A DNA stretch of 64,000 bases, from positions 21,407 to 85,406 of the forward strand of contig BBDJ01000020.1 in the NCBI GenBank assembly GCA_001312325.1, read 5' to 3'. Each line of letters starts with the position of its first letter. Within the stretch, counting starts at the first letter, position 1. Below are positions 22,103-31,409 of the stretch, one piece after another. The notes beneath the pieces were generated by a model. That model searched no databases and was not told where the DNA came from. It saw nothing but the letters and a program-made list of their open reading frames with translations. Origin of the DNA: Lysinibacillus pakistanensis. GTDB lineage: Bacteria; Bacillota; Bacilli; Bacillales_A; Planococcaceae. Position numbers and translations under genes: made by a program.

Positions 22103-23368
22103 ATGGATTATTTTGCGAATAAACAAGCAACCTTACAAAAATCAATTGACTGGTGGAACCCAGGGAAAACAAAACAATGGCAAGTAGATGGCGTTGATGT
22201 TGTCATCGGAAAAAGAGAAGGCTATTACTTTTATGATGTAGATGCAAAAAAATTAATGAATGCCCATTTAAATGGCGGAACCTATAATTTAGGCCATCGT
22301 AATCCAGAAGTTATCGCAGCATTAATTGAAGGAACAAATTATTTTGATATTGGTAACCATCATTTTCCTTCAACAGCTCGTGCCCAATTAGCTGAAAAAT
22401 TAGCAGCCTGTACACCAGATGGTTTAAAATATACGATTTTCTCAAGTGGTGGAAGTGAAGCGATTGATGTTGCCTTAAAATGCGCTCGCTATGCCACAAA
22501 ACGTAAAAAAACCATTTCGATTAAAAATGGCTATCATGGACATAGTGGTTTAGCCGTGTCATTAGGGAATGAACGTTATTCTAAGCCATTTTTAAGTGAA
22601 GGCGATCCAAGTGAATTTGTACATGTGCCGTTTAATGATTTACCAGCGATGGAACGAGAGCTGTCCAAAGGGGATGTGGCGAGTGTTATTATCGAAACAA
22701 TTCCGGCAACATATGGCTTCCCTTTACCGAATGCCAATTATTTATCAGGGGTGAAGGCATTGTGTGAGCGCTACGGAGCACTATACATTGCAGACGAAGT
22801 GCAAACTGGGTTAATGAGAACTGGGAAGCTATGGGGTATTGATCATTATGGTGTGAAGCCGGATATACTAGTGACTGCCAAAGGTTTAAGTGGAGGTATT
22901 TACCCAATTGCGGCTACCGTTGTGAATGAACGAGCTGGCGGTTGGATGGAAGAGGATGGACTAGCTCATATTTCTACTTTCGGTGGTGCTGAGCTTGGAT
23001 GTGTTGTTGCCATGAAGGTATTAGAAATTTCCCAACGACCAGAAGTAGTTAAAAATGTGGAATATGTCGCACGTTATTTACGTTCAGGCTTAGAGCGTAT
23101 CCAACAGCAATATCCGGATTTCTTTGTTGGCATTCGTCAATTAGGAGTGGTCATGGGGCTAGAGTTTAATCATCCTGAAGGGGCAAAGCATGTAATGAGC
23201 TCCCTGTACAAGCATGGAGTGTGGGCAATTTATTCAATGCTCGATACACGAGTTCTTCAATTTAAACCGGGCTTATTATGCGATAAAGCATACTGTGATG
23301 AGTTACTTGAAAAATGTGAAGCAGGTATTAAAGAGGCTGCACAGCTTGTAAAATTTGCACGTTATTGA
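22103..23368 (+). CDS. Class III PLP-dependent aminotransferase/phospho-lyase of the BMC operon
   Basis: 421 residues, intact. Fold-type I class III features: NLGHRNPEVIAAL, SSGGSEAIDVALKCAR (phosphate binding), IKNGYHGHSG, ADEVQTGLMRTGKLWG with the PLP-binding Asp, and the Schiff-base Lys in LVTAKGLSGG. Members of this group include amino-alcohol O-phosphate phospho-lyases (ethanolamine-phosphate phospho-lyase type) as well as omega-aminotransferases. The APH-fold kinase gene immediately downstream favours phospho-lyase: amino alcohol phosphate to aldehyde, ammonia and phosphate. ATG 22103 has AGGAAGGTGG upstream. Distinguishing lyase from transaminase needs assay or phylogeny. Confidence 0.85.
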   Translation: MDYFANKQATLQKSIDWWNPGKTKQWQVDGVDVVIGKREGYYFYDVDAKKLMNAHLNGGTYNLGHRNPEVIAALIEGTNYFDIGNHHFPSTARAQLAEKLAACTPDGLKYTIFSSGGSEAIDVALKCARYATKRKKTISIKNGYHGHSGLAVSLGNERYSKPFLSEGDPSEFVHVPFNDLPAMERELSKGDVASVIIETIPATYGFPLPNANYLSGVKALCERYGALYIADEVQTGLMRTGKLWGIDHYGVKPDILVTAKGLSGGIYPIAATVVNERAGGWMEEDGLAHISTFGGAELGCVVAMKVLEISQRPEVVKNVEYVARYLRSGLERIQQQYPDFFVGIRQLGVVMGLEFNHPEGAKHVMSSLYKHGVWAIYSMLDTRVLQFKPGLLCDKAYCDELLEKCEAGIKEAAQLVKFARY

Positions 23369-23411
23369 AGGTGTAGAAAGATTGGCGATTTGTAAACAAG
23401 GGGGTTTTCAA

Positions 23412-24416
23412 ATGGGACAAATGGATTTCTTAGATTTAGAAGCTGTACTATCTAATTTTCATCAAGCAGCGCATGATGCCTTGAAGGAATTCAGCTGTTT
23501 AGCAGGCGCATCTTGTAAAATGATTGACTATTCCGAAAACTCTACGTATTTAGTAGAGGATGGACAAGGTAAAAAGTATATTTTGAGAATTAGTCGACCA
23601 AATTACCATAAAAAAGAAGAGATAGAAGCGGAGATTGCTTGGCTAAACTCATTACACGAGCAATCTCCCATCGATGTATCATTACCAATTCGAGCAGATG
23701 ACGGTGACTACGTACATGCTCATAAATTAAATGACATCATCTATTATAGCACGTTATTTACATTTTTGGAGGGAAATGCACCGGATGAAAATAACGAAGA
23801 AGATCTAATTCAACAATTTGAAACATTAGGAACAATTACTGCGATGTTCCATAAACATACAATTGAGCAGCATGATTATTATAAAGACTTTAAACGAATG
23901 ACGTGGGATTATGACACGATTGTAGGAAACTCACCGAAATGGGCTAGGTGGCAGGATGGCCTTGGTATGACACCGTCACGTTTAGCTTTATATGAAGAAG
24001 CATCTCTTATTATTAAAAAGAAGTTAGAAGCCTTTGGTAAAAGTAAGACAAGATTTGGACTAATACACTCAGATCTACGTCTAGCCAATTTATTAACTTG
24101 TGGAGATGAAATAAAGGTTATCGATTTTGATGATTGTGGCTTTGGTTGGTTTTTATATGATTTAGCCACGTCAGTAAGCTTTATAGAGCATATGCCCTAC
24201 CTAGATGATTTAATTGCTTCTTGGTTAAAAGGCTATAGCAAAATAAGGATCTTAACGGATGAAGAAATTGAAATGATTCCAACTTTTATTTTAATGAGAA
24301 GACTACAGCTTATTTCTTGGATAGGTAGCCGCGATAATGAAACAACAAGATTACTAGGTGAAAACTATACAGTACAGAGTGATGTTTTAGTGAATGCATA
24401 TTTGGAAAAAAAGTAG
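23412..24416 (+). CDS. APH-fold kinase, probable amino-alcohol kinase
   Basis: 334 residues, intact. Aminoglycoside-phosphotransferase/choline-kinase fold: an N-lobe with YILRISRP, Brenner's motif HSDLRLANLL (catalytic Asp) and the metal-binding DFDDCGFGWFLYDLA. Enzymes of this family phosphorylate small hydroxyl substrates such as choline, ethanolamine, homoserine and 1-amino-2-propanol. Between the PLP enzyme and the permease it most plausibly makes the O-phosphate that the phospho-lyase uses. AAGGGGGT precedes ATG 23412. No encapsulation helix is seen, so phosphorylation may occur outside the shell. Confidence 0.82.
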   Translation: MGQMDFLDLEAVLSNFHQAAHDALKEFSCLAGASCKMIDYSENSTYLVEDGQGKKYILRISRPNYHKKEEIEAEIAWLNSLHEQSPIDVSLPIRADDGDYVHAHKLNDIIYYSTLFTFLEGNAPDENNEEDLIQQFETLGTITAMFHKHTIEQHDYYKDFKRMTWDYDTIVGNSPKWARWQDGLGMTPSRLALYEEASLIIKKKLEAFGKSKTRFGLIHSDLRLANLLTCGDEIKVIDFDDCGFGWFLYDLATSVSFIEHMPYLDDLIASWLKGYSKIRILTDEEIEMIPTFILMRRLQLISWIGSRDNETTRLLGENYTVQSDVLVNAYLEKK

Positions 24417-24457
24417 AGTGCTGTAACATCTAAATATGAGTAAAGGTGGCGAATGAT

Positions 24458-25863
24458 ATGTCTTCTAAAAAGGGTGAAATAATTGTATTAAAGAAAGCCT
24501 TACACCGATTCATTTATGGACAATTGGTGTTGGGATTGTTATTTCAGGAAATTATTTTGGTTGGAATTTTGGATTAAGTCAATCTGGCTACTTAGGGATG
24601 CTAATCGCTACACTCTTCATGGCTATTATGTATTTAACGATGACCTTAGGAATTTCAGAATTATCGACGATGTTACCGTATGCAGGTGGGCCTTACTCTT
24701 TTGCTAGACGTGCAATGGGAAGATATATTGGCTTTATTACAGGGATTGGAGTTGTTCTTCAATATGTGATTGCTGCACCGATTATTGCCATTGGTATAGG
24801 TGGCTATATAAGCTTTTTATTCCCATCCGTTCCGACAGTAGTAGCAGCAGCTTTCATGTATGCCCTCTTTATGGGTGTCCATATTATCGGTATAAAGGAA
24901 TATGCAACAATTGAAATGGTGCTTGTCTTTATAGCACTTGGATTATTAGTATTAATGTATTTTGTTGGATTACCACAAATTAATGTGGCTCATTTATTTC
25001 CTGAAAATGGTGATTTAATACCTGGTGGATTTAAAGGGGTTTGGTCTGCCTTGCCATATGCTATGTGGTTATTTTTAGCCATTGAAATGCTACCAATGCT
25101 ATCTGAGGAGACGAGAGATGTACAAAAGGACATGCCAAAGGCTTAATCTCCGGAATGATTACGTTATTAGTATTGTCCGTTTTAACGACAACTGTGGCAA
25201 TAGGTCTTGCTGGTATTGATGTTATGACTGTTGCGGAAGATCCGCTTCCAGCAGCAATTGCAGCAGCGTTTGGTAACACGTACTGGCTAGCTCAAATTTT
25301 AGCTTCTGTAGGATTAGTAGGATTAATTGCTAGTTTCTCAGGTGTTATCTTAGCTTATTCACGTCAAGTTTACGCATTATCTCGAGCAGGTTATTTACCA
25401 AGCATTTTAGCAAAGATGCATAAAAAGCGTCAGACACCTTATATGGCAATTATTTTACCAGGCTTTATCGGCTTAGCGCTTGTTATCTTATTCAATCCTG
25501 ATGACCTCATTTTAATTTCTACATTCGGGGCATTAGTGTCTTATATTACGATGAATTTATCAGTGTTGATTTTACGGAAAAAAAGAGCCAAATCTTGTTA
25601 GAACATTTAAAACACCATTATATCCATTTACACCAATTGTTTCTCTTGTGCTAGCAGTTATTGCTATCTTTGCAAGTTTCTTTGCCAATTTTACATTTTT
25701 CATCGTGTCGTTAGCTGTTTTTGCTGTTGCAAGTATTTATTATTGGATTTGGGCTCGTCATCAAATTAATGAGGATGCTCCAGAAGAACGCTTTGCTAAA
25801 GAAACGACTACTTCGCATGAAAGTCAGATTACTACAGCACCCATTGAAGCGATTAGAGAATAG
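24458..25863 (+). CDS. APC-superfamily permease, ethanolamine-permease-like (three frameshifts)
   Basis: About 468 residues, 12 predicted helices. The N-terminus LTPIHLWTIGVGIVISGNYF and ELSTMLPYAGGPYSFARRAMG resemble the EutP/EAT-type ethanolamine permeases of the APC superfamily. The frame breaks near 24503 (one A missing), near 25136 (one A missing in CCAAAGG) and at the 7-A run near 25577-25583 (one A extra). Likely imports the amino alcohol that feeds the compartment; substrate inferred from neighbours. Confidence 0.83.
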
Positions 25864-25884
25864 AGCAAAAGGATGTGTCCTCCA

Positions 25885-26631
25885 ATGAATCAAGTAGAAT
25901 GGATTATTTTTGATAAGGATGGAACCATTATTGAAATGGATTCCTTATGGATAGCATGGGCCACAAATTTTTACCTCAATTTAACTGAAAATTCGGATTT
26001 CGAAGTCGGTTTTACATTACAGGAGTTTTTAAAAAAAATATAGGTGTAAAAGACAATGGTCGCTCCATTGATCCAACAAGTCCATTAGCCATTGGAAGTA
26101 TACAAGAAGCAGAAACGATTGTTGCCTATTTACTTTATCAAGAAGGAATAGCATGGAGTAAGGGTGTGACAAAAGCGAGATCTGCAGCAAGTTTAGCTAC
26201 TACTCAGCAAGAGCATGTAACTGTAAAAGAACTACCAGGTATTCGACGGCTATTAATGGCTTTAAATAATAATGGGATAAAATTAGGCGTTATCACGGCT
26301 GATTTAACTGCTCGAGCGGAGAACCATCTTAAACAGCTAGGTATTCTAGAGCAATTTGAATTTGTTTTAGGAAGTGATCAAGCAGTTTATAGTAAGCCAT
26401 TTCCAGATTTAGCTTATGTAGCAAGGGAACGCTATCATGTGCCACTTGAACGGACAGTGATGATTGGTGATTCAAATGCTGACATGCTTTTTGCTAAAAA
26501 TGCTGGTATGCAATTTTCCATTGGCATTATCCCAAAAGAAGTTTATCCAAAAGACTATTTACCAGATGCTACAAAAATCATTGAATCCTATGATGAATCA
26601 TTAGTAGCTATGTTTGTAAAAAAAGGAGTGA
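25885..26631 (+). CDS. HAD-superfamily phosphatase of the BMC operon (two frameshifts)
   Basis: About 248 residues. Motif I is IIFDKDGTIIEMDSLW, motif II Thr lies in GVITADLT, motif III/IV is ..SKPFPDLAYVARE.. and MIGDSNADMLFAKNAG, a phosphoglycolate-phosphatase-like HAD. The frame breaks at the 8-A run near 26031-26038 (restored with 9 A) and at the 7-A run near 26618-26624. With that second repair the protein ends at TGA 26631, right over the ribosome site of the next gene; unrepaired it runs to 26651. Possibly relieves build-up of a phosphorylated intermediate. Confidence 0.78.
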
Positions 26632-26635
26632 TTAT

Positions 26636-26941
26636 ATGGACCATCAATTGATTGCAAAAATTACTGAGTTAGTAATGGAGAAAATTTCACAAACGTCTCA
26701 ATCGGATGGTGGCTATCAAGGTCTAACACAAGGCGAGCTACAGGAATGGCAGTCATTTCATCCGATGAATCCAAGCATGAGCATGTCTCAACAGCCTGTC
26801 GTTGCTGCCAGTGTTTACGAGGCTTTAACTGCGCAGGAGTTGCAAAATTGGGATAGCTTACATCAGCAGCAAGCATTTGTTGTCTCTAAATCAGCACCAT
26901 CCCAGACAGACGACTTAATCGCCATTAAAAAGTTTTCATGA
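26636..26941 (+). CDS. Uncharacterised two-repeat protein with encapsulation-like helix
   Basis: 101 residues, intact; I do not recognise a family. It begins with an amphipathic helix (MDHQLIAKITELVMEKIS, hydrophobic residues L, I, I, L, V, I spaced i, i+3/i+4) like BMC encapsulation peptides. It then holds two copies of a 16-residue motif: YQGLTQGELQEWQSFH (about 28-43) and YEALTAQELQNWDSLH (about 62-77), consensus Y-x-[GA]-L-T-x-x-E-L-Q-x-W-x-S-[FL]-H. A Met/Ser/Gln-rich linker joins them and a basic tail ends the protein. AAAGGAG precedes ATG 26636. It lies directly before the aldehyde dehydrogenase. A cargo-organising or scaffold role is a guess from position and shape. Confidence 0.75.
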   Translation: MDHQLIAKITELVMEKISQTSQSDGGYQGLTQGELQEWQSFHPMNPSMSMSQQPVVAASVYEALTAQELQNWDSLHQQQAFVVSKSAPSQTDDLIAIKKFS

Positions 26942-26956
26942 TGGGAGGATGGTCGA

Positions 26957-28446
26957 ATGATAAAGGATCAAGATTTACTATCGATTCAAGAAGCAAGAGA
27001 TGCTGTTATAACAGCATCTAGTGCCCAAAAAAAAGTTTTCTAGCTTTTCGCAAGACAGGTGGATCGAATTATAGAAGCAATCGCTCTGGCAGCCTTTGAG
27101 CAAGCAGAGAATTTGGCCATATTAGCTGTTACAGAAACGCAGATGGGTGTCATTGAGCATAAGAAAATAAAAAAATGAGCTCGCATCAAAAGGAGTTTAT
27201 GAATCGATACGCAATGAAAAAAAACAATCGGTATTATACAGGAGGATTCAGTAGCAAAGCAGATAGAAATTGCTTACCCATATGGGGTTATTGCAGCGGT
27301 ATCGCCTGTTACAAATCCAACTGCTACGGCGATTTATAAAACACTAATTGCCCTGAAGGCTCAAAATGCAATTGTCTTTAGTCCCCATCCAACAGCTGTC
27401 AACTGTACGATTGAGGCATTAAAAATATGTCAACAGGCAGCTGTTCGTGCAGGTGCTCCGGAGGGCTTGATTCAATGGATTGCCCATCCTACATTAAAGG
27501 GAACAGAGGCATTAATGCAACATAAAGATGTACAGTTAATTTTGGCGACTGGAGGATCAGGGCTAGTGAAGGCTGCCTATAGCTCAGGCAAACCTGCATA
27601 TGGTGTTGGACCTGGAAATGTCCCTGCGTATATAGATCGTACGGCAAATATAGCTCGGGCTGTTCAGCAAATTATGGATAGTAAGTCATTTGATAATTCT
27701 ACTATCTGCGCAACGGAGCAGGCGATTGTGGTCCATCAGGATGTAAAGGATCAAGTAATGATAGCCTTAGCCAACAATGGAGCTGTGCTACTAAAAGGAG
27801 CAGATAAGGAAAAATTAGCAAAGGTTATTTCTCCTATCCCGCGTACACTGAATAGCAAAATTGTTGGTAAACCAGCTACAGTCATCGCCAAAATGGCAAA
27901 TATTAATGTCCCTTCATCTACAAGAGTATTAGTGGCTGAGGAGCATCTAATTGGCAAGGAGTATCCATTCCATGGAAAGCTATCACCGATATTAGGAATT
28001 TATACTGCCAATTCTCATGAGGATGCAGTATCCATTTGTCAACAATTATTAGATGTTGGTGGTAGGGGGCATAGCTTAGCTATCCATGCTCAAGACGAGC
28101 GCTTTGTTAAAGAATTTGCTGCACAAATGCCAGTGTCTAGAATTTTAGTCAATACATTGGCGTCTGTTGGAGCTGCTGGTGGCACTACAAGCTTAATGCC
28201 TTCCTTTACCTTAGGCTGTGGTGCATACGGTGGAAATATTACAAGTGATAATATTTCAGCCCGTCACTTAATTAATAAAAAAACGAGTTGCTTATGGCAT
28301 CAAGGAACTTTCGATTCCGAAGCCACAACACCCGAAAAATATACAAGATACATCTCCTTCATTTCAAGTAAATGAAGAAGCACAATTAAATGCAACCATG
28401 ATTCAAAAAAATAGTTGAAGAAATCGTCACGAAATTAAGTGTCTAG
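26957..28446 (+). CDS. CoA-acylating aldehyde dehydrogenase, PduP/EutE type, with C-terminal encapsulation peptide
   Basis: About 495 residues after repair. AYPYGVIAAVSPVTNPTAT, LATGGSGLVKAAYSSGKPAY, GVGPGNVPAYID and the catalytic Cys in DNSTICATEQAIV match the BMC acylating aldehyde dehydrogenases that turn an aldehyde plus CoA and NAD+ into acyl-CoA and NADH. Frames break near 27029-27036 and 27056, 27168-27174 and 27211-27218, and twice near the end at 7-A runs about 28278-28284 and 28406-28412. The repaired C-terminus reads MIQKIVEEIVTKLSV, an amphipathic encapsulation-peptide-like helix; unrepaired, the protein would end at 28375 without it. Core cargo enzyme of the compartment. Confidence 0.88.
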
Positions 28447-28460
28447 AGGAGGAATTTTAA

Positions 28461-28742
28461 ATGAGTGTGGAAATTAATGGAGCATTAGGAATGATTGAAA
28501 CTAGAGGGTTAATTGGATCTATTGAAGCAGCAGATGCCATGGTGAAAGCTGCTAATGTTAATATTGTTGGTAAAGTGCATGTGGGTGGAGGCATTGTAAC
28601 AGTTTTAGTAACGGGAGATGTAGGAGCTGTTAAAGCTGCTACAGATGCAGGCTCTGAGGCTGCCCGTCGTGTGGGCGAATTATTATCTGTACATGTGATT
28701 CCACGTCCTCATTCAGAGCTATTAGCCATTTTACCGAAATAA
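28461..28742 (+). CDS. BMC-H shell protein 1
   Basis: 93 residues, single BMC domain (PduA/EutM type): [21 protein letters not shown], then [23 protein letters not shown]. The loop HVGGG should line the pore of the hexamer. The C-terminus [15 protein letters not shown] is the canonical BMC-H ending. Very close to the copy at 31119-31397. GAGGAGG precedes the start. Confidence 0.95.
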   Translation: MSVEINGALGMIETRGLIGSIEAADAMVKAANVNIVGKVHVGGGIVTVLVTGDVGAVKAATDAGSEAARRVGELLSVHVIPRPHSELLAILPK

Positions 28743-28759
28743 GAATTGGAGGTGTTTGA

Positions 28760-29374
28760 ATGACAAACCATCAAACGCTTGTGTCTAATTCTGTAGCTGG
28801 AGCAATCCCCATTGCAGTATCAGCTCGTCATTGCCATGTCAGTGAAGAGGATTTCTTTCATTTATTTGGCGCAAATGCTCAACTAAAGGTGTGGAAGGAG
28901 CTTTCACAGCCAGGCCAATTTGCTGCAGAGCAAGTTATTACTATTAAAGGTCCTAGAGGCCAAATTGACAAGGTTCGGGTATTAGGACCGTTCCGTCAGG
29001 ATACACAGATCGAAATCAGCCAAACAGATGCAATTAAACTAGGTGTTTCCCCACCTATTCGAATGTCAGGTGATTTAGAAAATTCTTCACCAATTACATT
29101 GATAGGGACACATGGTATATTGCATAAAGAGAACGGGCTAATTATTGCACAGGCCCACATTCATATGTCCGAAACAGAGGCAGCTTCATTTAATGTAGCG
29201 GATCAAGACATTGTGAAGGTAGAAATTACGAATGAGGTTCGCCAAATCCAAATTATGAATGTAGTTGTACGTGTGTCACCAAATTACAGGCTAGAGATGC
29301 ATATTGATACAGATGAGGCCAATGCAGCATCTATCACTACTAATCAAACCGGAAAGCTCATGAAAATGGGGTGA
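28760..29374 (+). CDS. pduL: PduL-type phosphate acyltransferase 1 (no encapsulation helix)
   Basis: 204 residues. PduL repeats with Zn ligands: IPIAVSARHCHVSE (HxH), QAHIHMSETEA and EMHIDTDEANA near the C-terminus; LSQPGQFAAEQVI and RVLGPFRQDTQIEIS are family blocks. It converts acyl-CoA plus phosphate to acyl phosphate and recycles CoA inside the shell. The N-terminus (MTNHQTLVSNSVAGA) shows no clear amphipathic targeting helix, unlike the second PduL at 31410. The stop overlaps the next reading frame. Confidence 0.93.
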   Translation: MTNHQTLVSNSVAGAIPIAVSARHCHVSEEDFFHLFGANAQLKVWKELSQPGQFAAEQVITIKGPRGQIDKVRVLGPFRQDTQIEISQTDAIKLGVSPPIRMSGDLENSSPITLIGTHGILHKENGLIIAQAHIHMSETEAASFNVADQDIVKVEITNEVRQIQIMNVVVRVSPNYRLEMHIDTDEANAASITTNQTGKLMKMG

Positions 29375-29379
29375 TACAA

Positions 29380-29988
29380 ATGGATATGCAAGCGTTACAA
29401 CGACTTATTCAAGAAGTAGTCTCTACCATTGTGAACACAAATAAAAGAGTATTGATTGTTCATCCCCAGACAACAATCTCAAATAGGCAGGTTGAAACAT
29501 TAAAAAGCTATTTTCAAGTAGAGGAGTGGCAAGCGGATACCCCATCCCAAATGTTTCATGACGCAACAGTTTTTCTCGAAGTTGATCAGTCTTTCATTGT
29601 CAGCAGTGCACAAGGATTGCCCCATTCCCCTGCATCCTTGTTCCTGACTGAATTACTTCTGAAAGATGAGCCAGCTATTTTAGTCCCCAATGAAAAAAAT
29701 GTCTGTCGTTTTTACTACGAAAGAACCAAATGCTTACATGAAAATGCTTCTACAGCATATGAAAAGCTTACAGGAATTCGGCTGTGAGTTTCAATTATTC
29801 TCACAGCTAATTCCTTCTATCAAGGATAAGGAAAATCTCAATCATTACGATATCCAAGCAGATTTTATTACAGAGGAAATGATTAGGTCGTACAAAGGGC
29901 AGCAGCTGAAACTTCCATTTCATACAAAGATCACACCACTTGCCTTGATCTGATTCATGAGAAAGGCATTCGTATTCTAAGAAACTAG
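29380..29988 (+). CDS. BMC-associated protein of unknown function, eut_hyp-like (two frameshifts)
   Basis: About 202 residues. It opens with an amphipathic helix MQALQRLIQEVVSTIV resembling encapsulation peptides, then a Rossmann-like stretch (RVLIVHPQ ... ATVFLEVDQSFI ... AILVPNEKMSVVF). The C-terminus DFITEEMIRSYKGQQLKLP then HTKITPLALDLIHEKGIRI resembles a module found in several Eut/BMC accessory proteins and, strikingly, in the C-terminal extension of the second PduL here. The frame breaks at the 7-A run near 29693-29699 and near 29945-29952 (one base missing). Similar to Firmicute Eut-operon proteins of unknown role; no catalytic motif identified. Confidence 0.65.
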
Positions 29989-30003
29989 CAGGAGTGTTGT
30001 TAC

Positions 30004-30330
30004 ATGACAAAATCGATTGGTATTGTGGAAACGAGAGGTCTTGCCATTTCTATTCAAATCGCAGACGCCATGTTAAAAGGAGCAGCTATTAGATTGCTTC
30101 GACAAGAAACAATTGATTTAGCACTTGTAACAATTGCTATTGAAGGTGATACGGAGGCAATTCGGGAAGCAATTGAAATTGGTACGAAAATGGCCAAAGC
30201 TGCTAACCAATGGATTGCCTCTACTACTATTTTACGCCCTGAAGATGCTGTTAACGGTTTAGTGATGGAAATTGCTAAAAAAACCAACGTAATCACACAA
30301 TCATTTGAAAAGGTGGGAGATGGAATTTGA
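30004..30330 (+). CDS. BMC-H shell protein 2 (divergent)
   Basis: 108 residues with one BMC domain: KSIGIVETRGLAISIQIADAM ... ALVTIAIEGDTEAIREAIEIG. The pore loop differs from the other copies (RQETIDLALV in place of KVHVGGGIV) and the C-terminus lacks the [11 protein letters not shown] ending. It may give a hexamer with a different pore, for larger or charged solutes. The stop overlaps the SDR start by 4 bp. Confidence 0.88.
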   Translation: MTKSIGIVETRGLAISIQIADAMLKGAAIRLLRQETIDLALVTIAIEGDTEAIREAIEIGTKMAKAANQWIASTTILRPEDAVNGLVMEIAKKTNVITQSFEKVGDGI

Positions 30331-31097
30331 AAGTAGATTTATCTGGTAAGGTTGTTATTGTTACTGGCGGAAGTAAAGGAATTGGTAAAGGCATTGCGAC
30401 CGTATTTGCTAAGCAGGGTGCTCATGTCGTTATCGCTGCAAGAGGCTTAGAGCATGCAACAAAATTAGCAACTGAGCTACAAATGCAGGGCTACTCTGCT
30501 TCTGGGGCAGCCGTTGATGTAGAAAGCTATGAATCTGTGAAAAACATGGCACAAGAGGTTGCTAGTAAATATGGGGCCATTGATATTTTATGCTCAAATG
30601 CTGGTATTTTTCCATCTGTCAAGCTAGAGGATATGAGCACAGACCAATGGGACCATGTGTTGAATGTTAACGCGAGAGGAACAATGTTTGCTGTGAAAGC
30701 ATGTGTTCCTTATTTAAAGAATGCGGATTATGGAAGAGTCATTATTACTTCCTCCATTACAGGACCAGTGACAGGATATGCAGGGTGGACACACTATGCA
30801 GCAAGTAAAGCAGCACAGCTTGGTTTTATGCGGACTGCAGCACTTGAATTAGCACACTATAATATTACCGTTAATGCAGTTCTTCCAGGCAATATTGCAA
30901 CAGAAGGCTTAGATGGTCTTGGAGAGGAATATTTGCAGAAGATGGCAAAGGCAATTCCATTCGGTGGATTGGGCAGTGTTGAGGATATTGCCTATGCAGC
31001 ACTATTCCTCAGCAGCAAGGAAGCAGGTTTTATTACAGGACAATCCATTATTATTGATGGTGGACAAACATTACCAGAAGATGCTGAAGCATTTTAA
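30327..31097 (+). CDS. Short-chain dehydrogenase 3 of the BMC operon
   Basis: 256 residues, intact. TGGSKGIGKG binds the cofactor; SNAGIFP, catalytic Ser in ITSSITGPVTGYAGW and the pair HYAASKAA (Tyr-Lys) follow; the C-terminus is GQSIIIDGGQTL. SDRs in actinobacterial RMM compartments oxidise 1-amino-2-propanol, which makes an amino-alcohol dehydrogenase a reasonable hypothesis here. It starts inside the stop of the previous shell gene (ATG/TGA-type overlap region), so the genes are coupled. Confidence 0.88.
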   Translation: MKVDLSGKVVIVTGGSKGIGKGIATVFAKQGAHVVIAARGLEHATKLATELQMQGYSASGAAVDVESYESVKNMAQEVASKYGAIDILCSNAGIFPSVKLEDMSTDQWDHVLNVNARGTMFAVKACVPYLKNADYGRVIITSSITGPVTGYAGWTHYAASKAAQLGFMRTAALELAHYNITVNAVLPGNIATEGLDGLGEEYLQKMAKAIPFGGLGSVEDIAYAALFLSSKEAGFITGQSIIIDGGQTLPEDAEAF

Positions 31098-31118
31098 AAA
31101 CGTAGGGGGAATTGAAGG

Positions 31119-31397
31119 ATGAATAATTTTGGTGCATTAGGAATGATTGAAACAAAAGGGCTAGTCGGCTCCATTGAGGCGGCTGATGCAATGGTAAAGG
31201 CTGCAAATGTCAATATCATTGGTAAGGTACATGTGGGTGGGGGAATTGTCACAGTCCTTGTACGTGGAGATGTAGGAGCAGTAAAAGCAGCAACTGATGC
31301 AGGAGCAGCAGCTGCACAGCGAGTAGGAGAACTGCTGTCTGTTCATGTGATTCCACGCCCACATGCAGAGTTAGAAGCGATTTTACCGTTGACTTAG
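31119..31397 (+). CDS. BMC-H shell protein 3
   Basis: 92 residues, near twin of the protein at 28461: [67 protein letters not shown]. Main differences are R for T before GDVG and an Ala-rich GAAAAQR in place of GSEAARR. Two almost identical BMC-H proteins probably co-assemble in the facets. Confidence 0.95.
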   Translation: MNNFGALGMIETKGLVGSIEAADAMVKAANVNIIGKVHVGGGIVTVLVRGDVGAVKAATDAGAAAAQRVGELLSVHVIPRPHAELEAILPLT

Positions 31398-31409
31398 AAA
31401 TGAGGTGGA

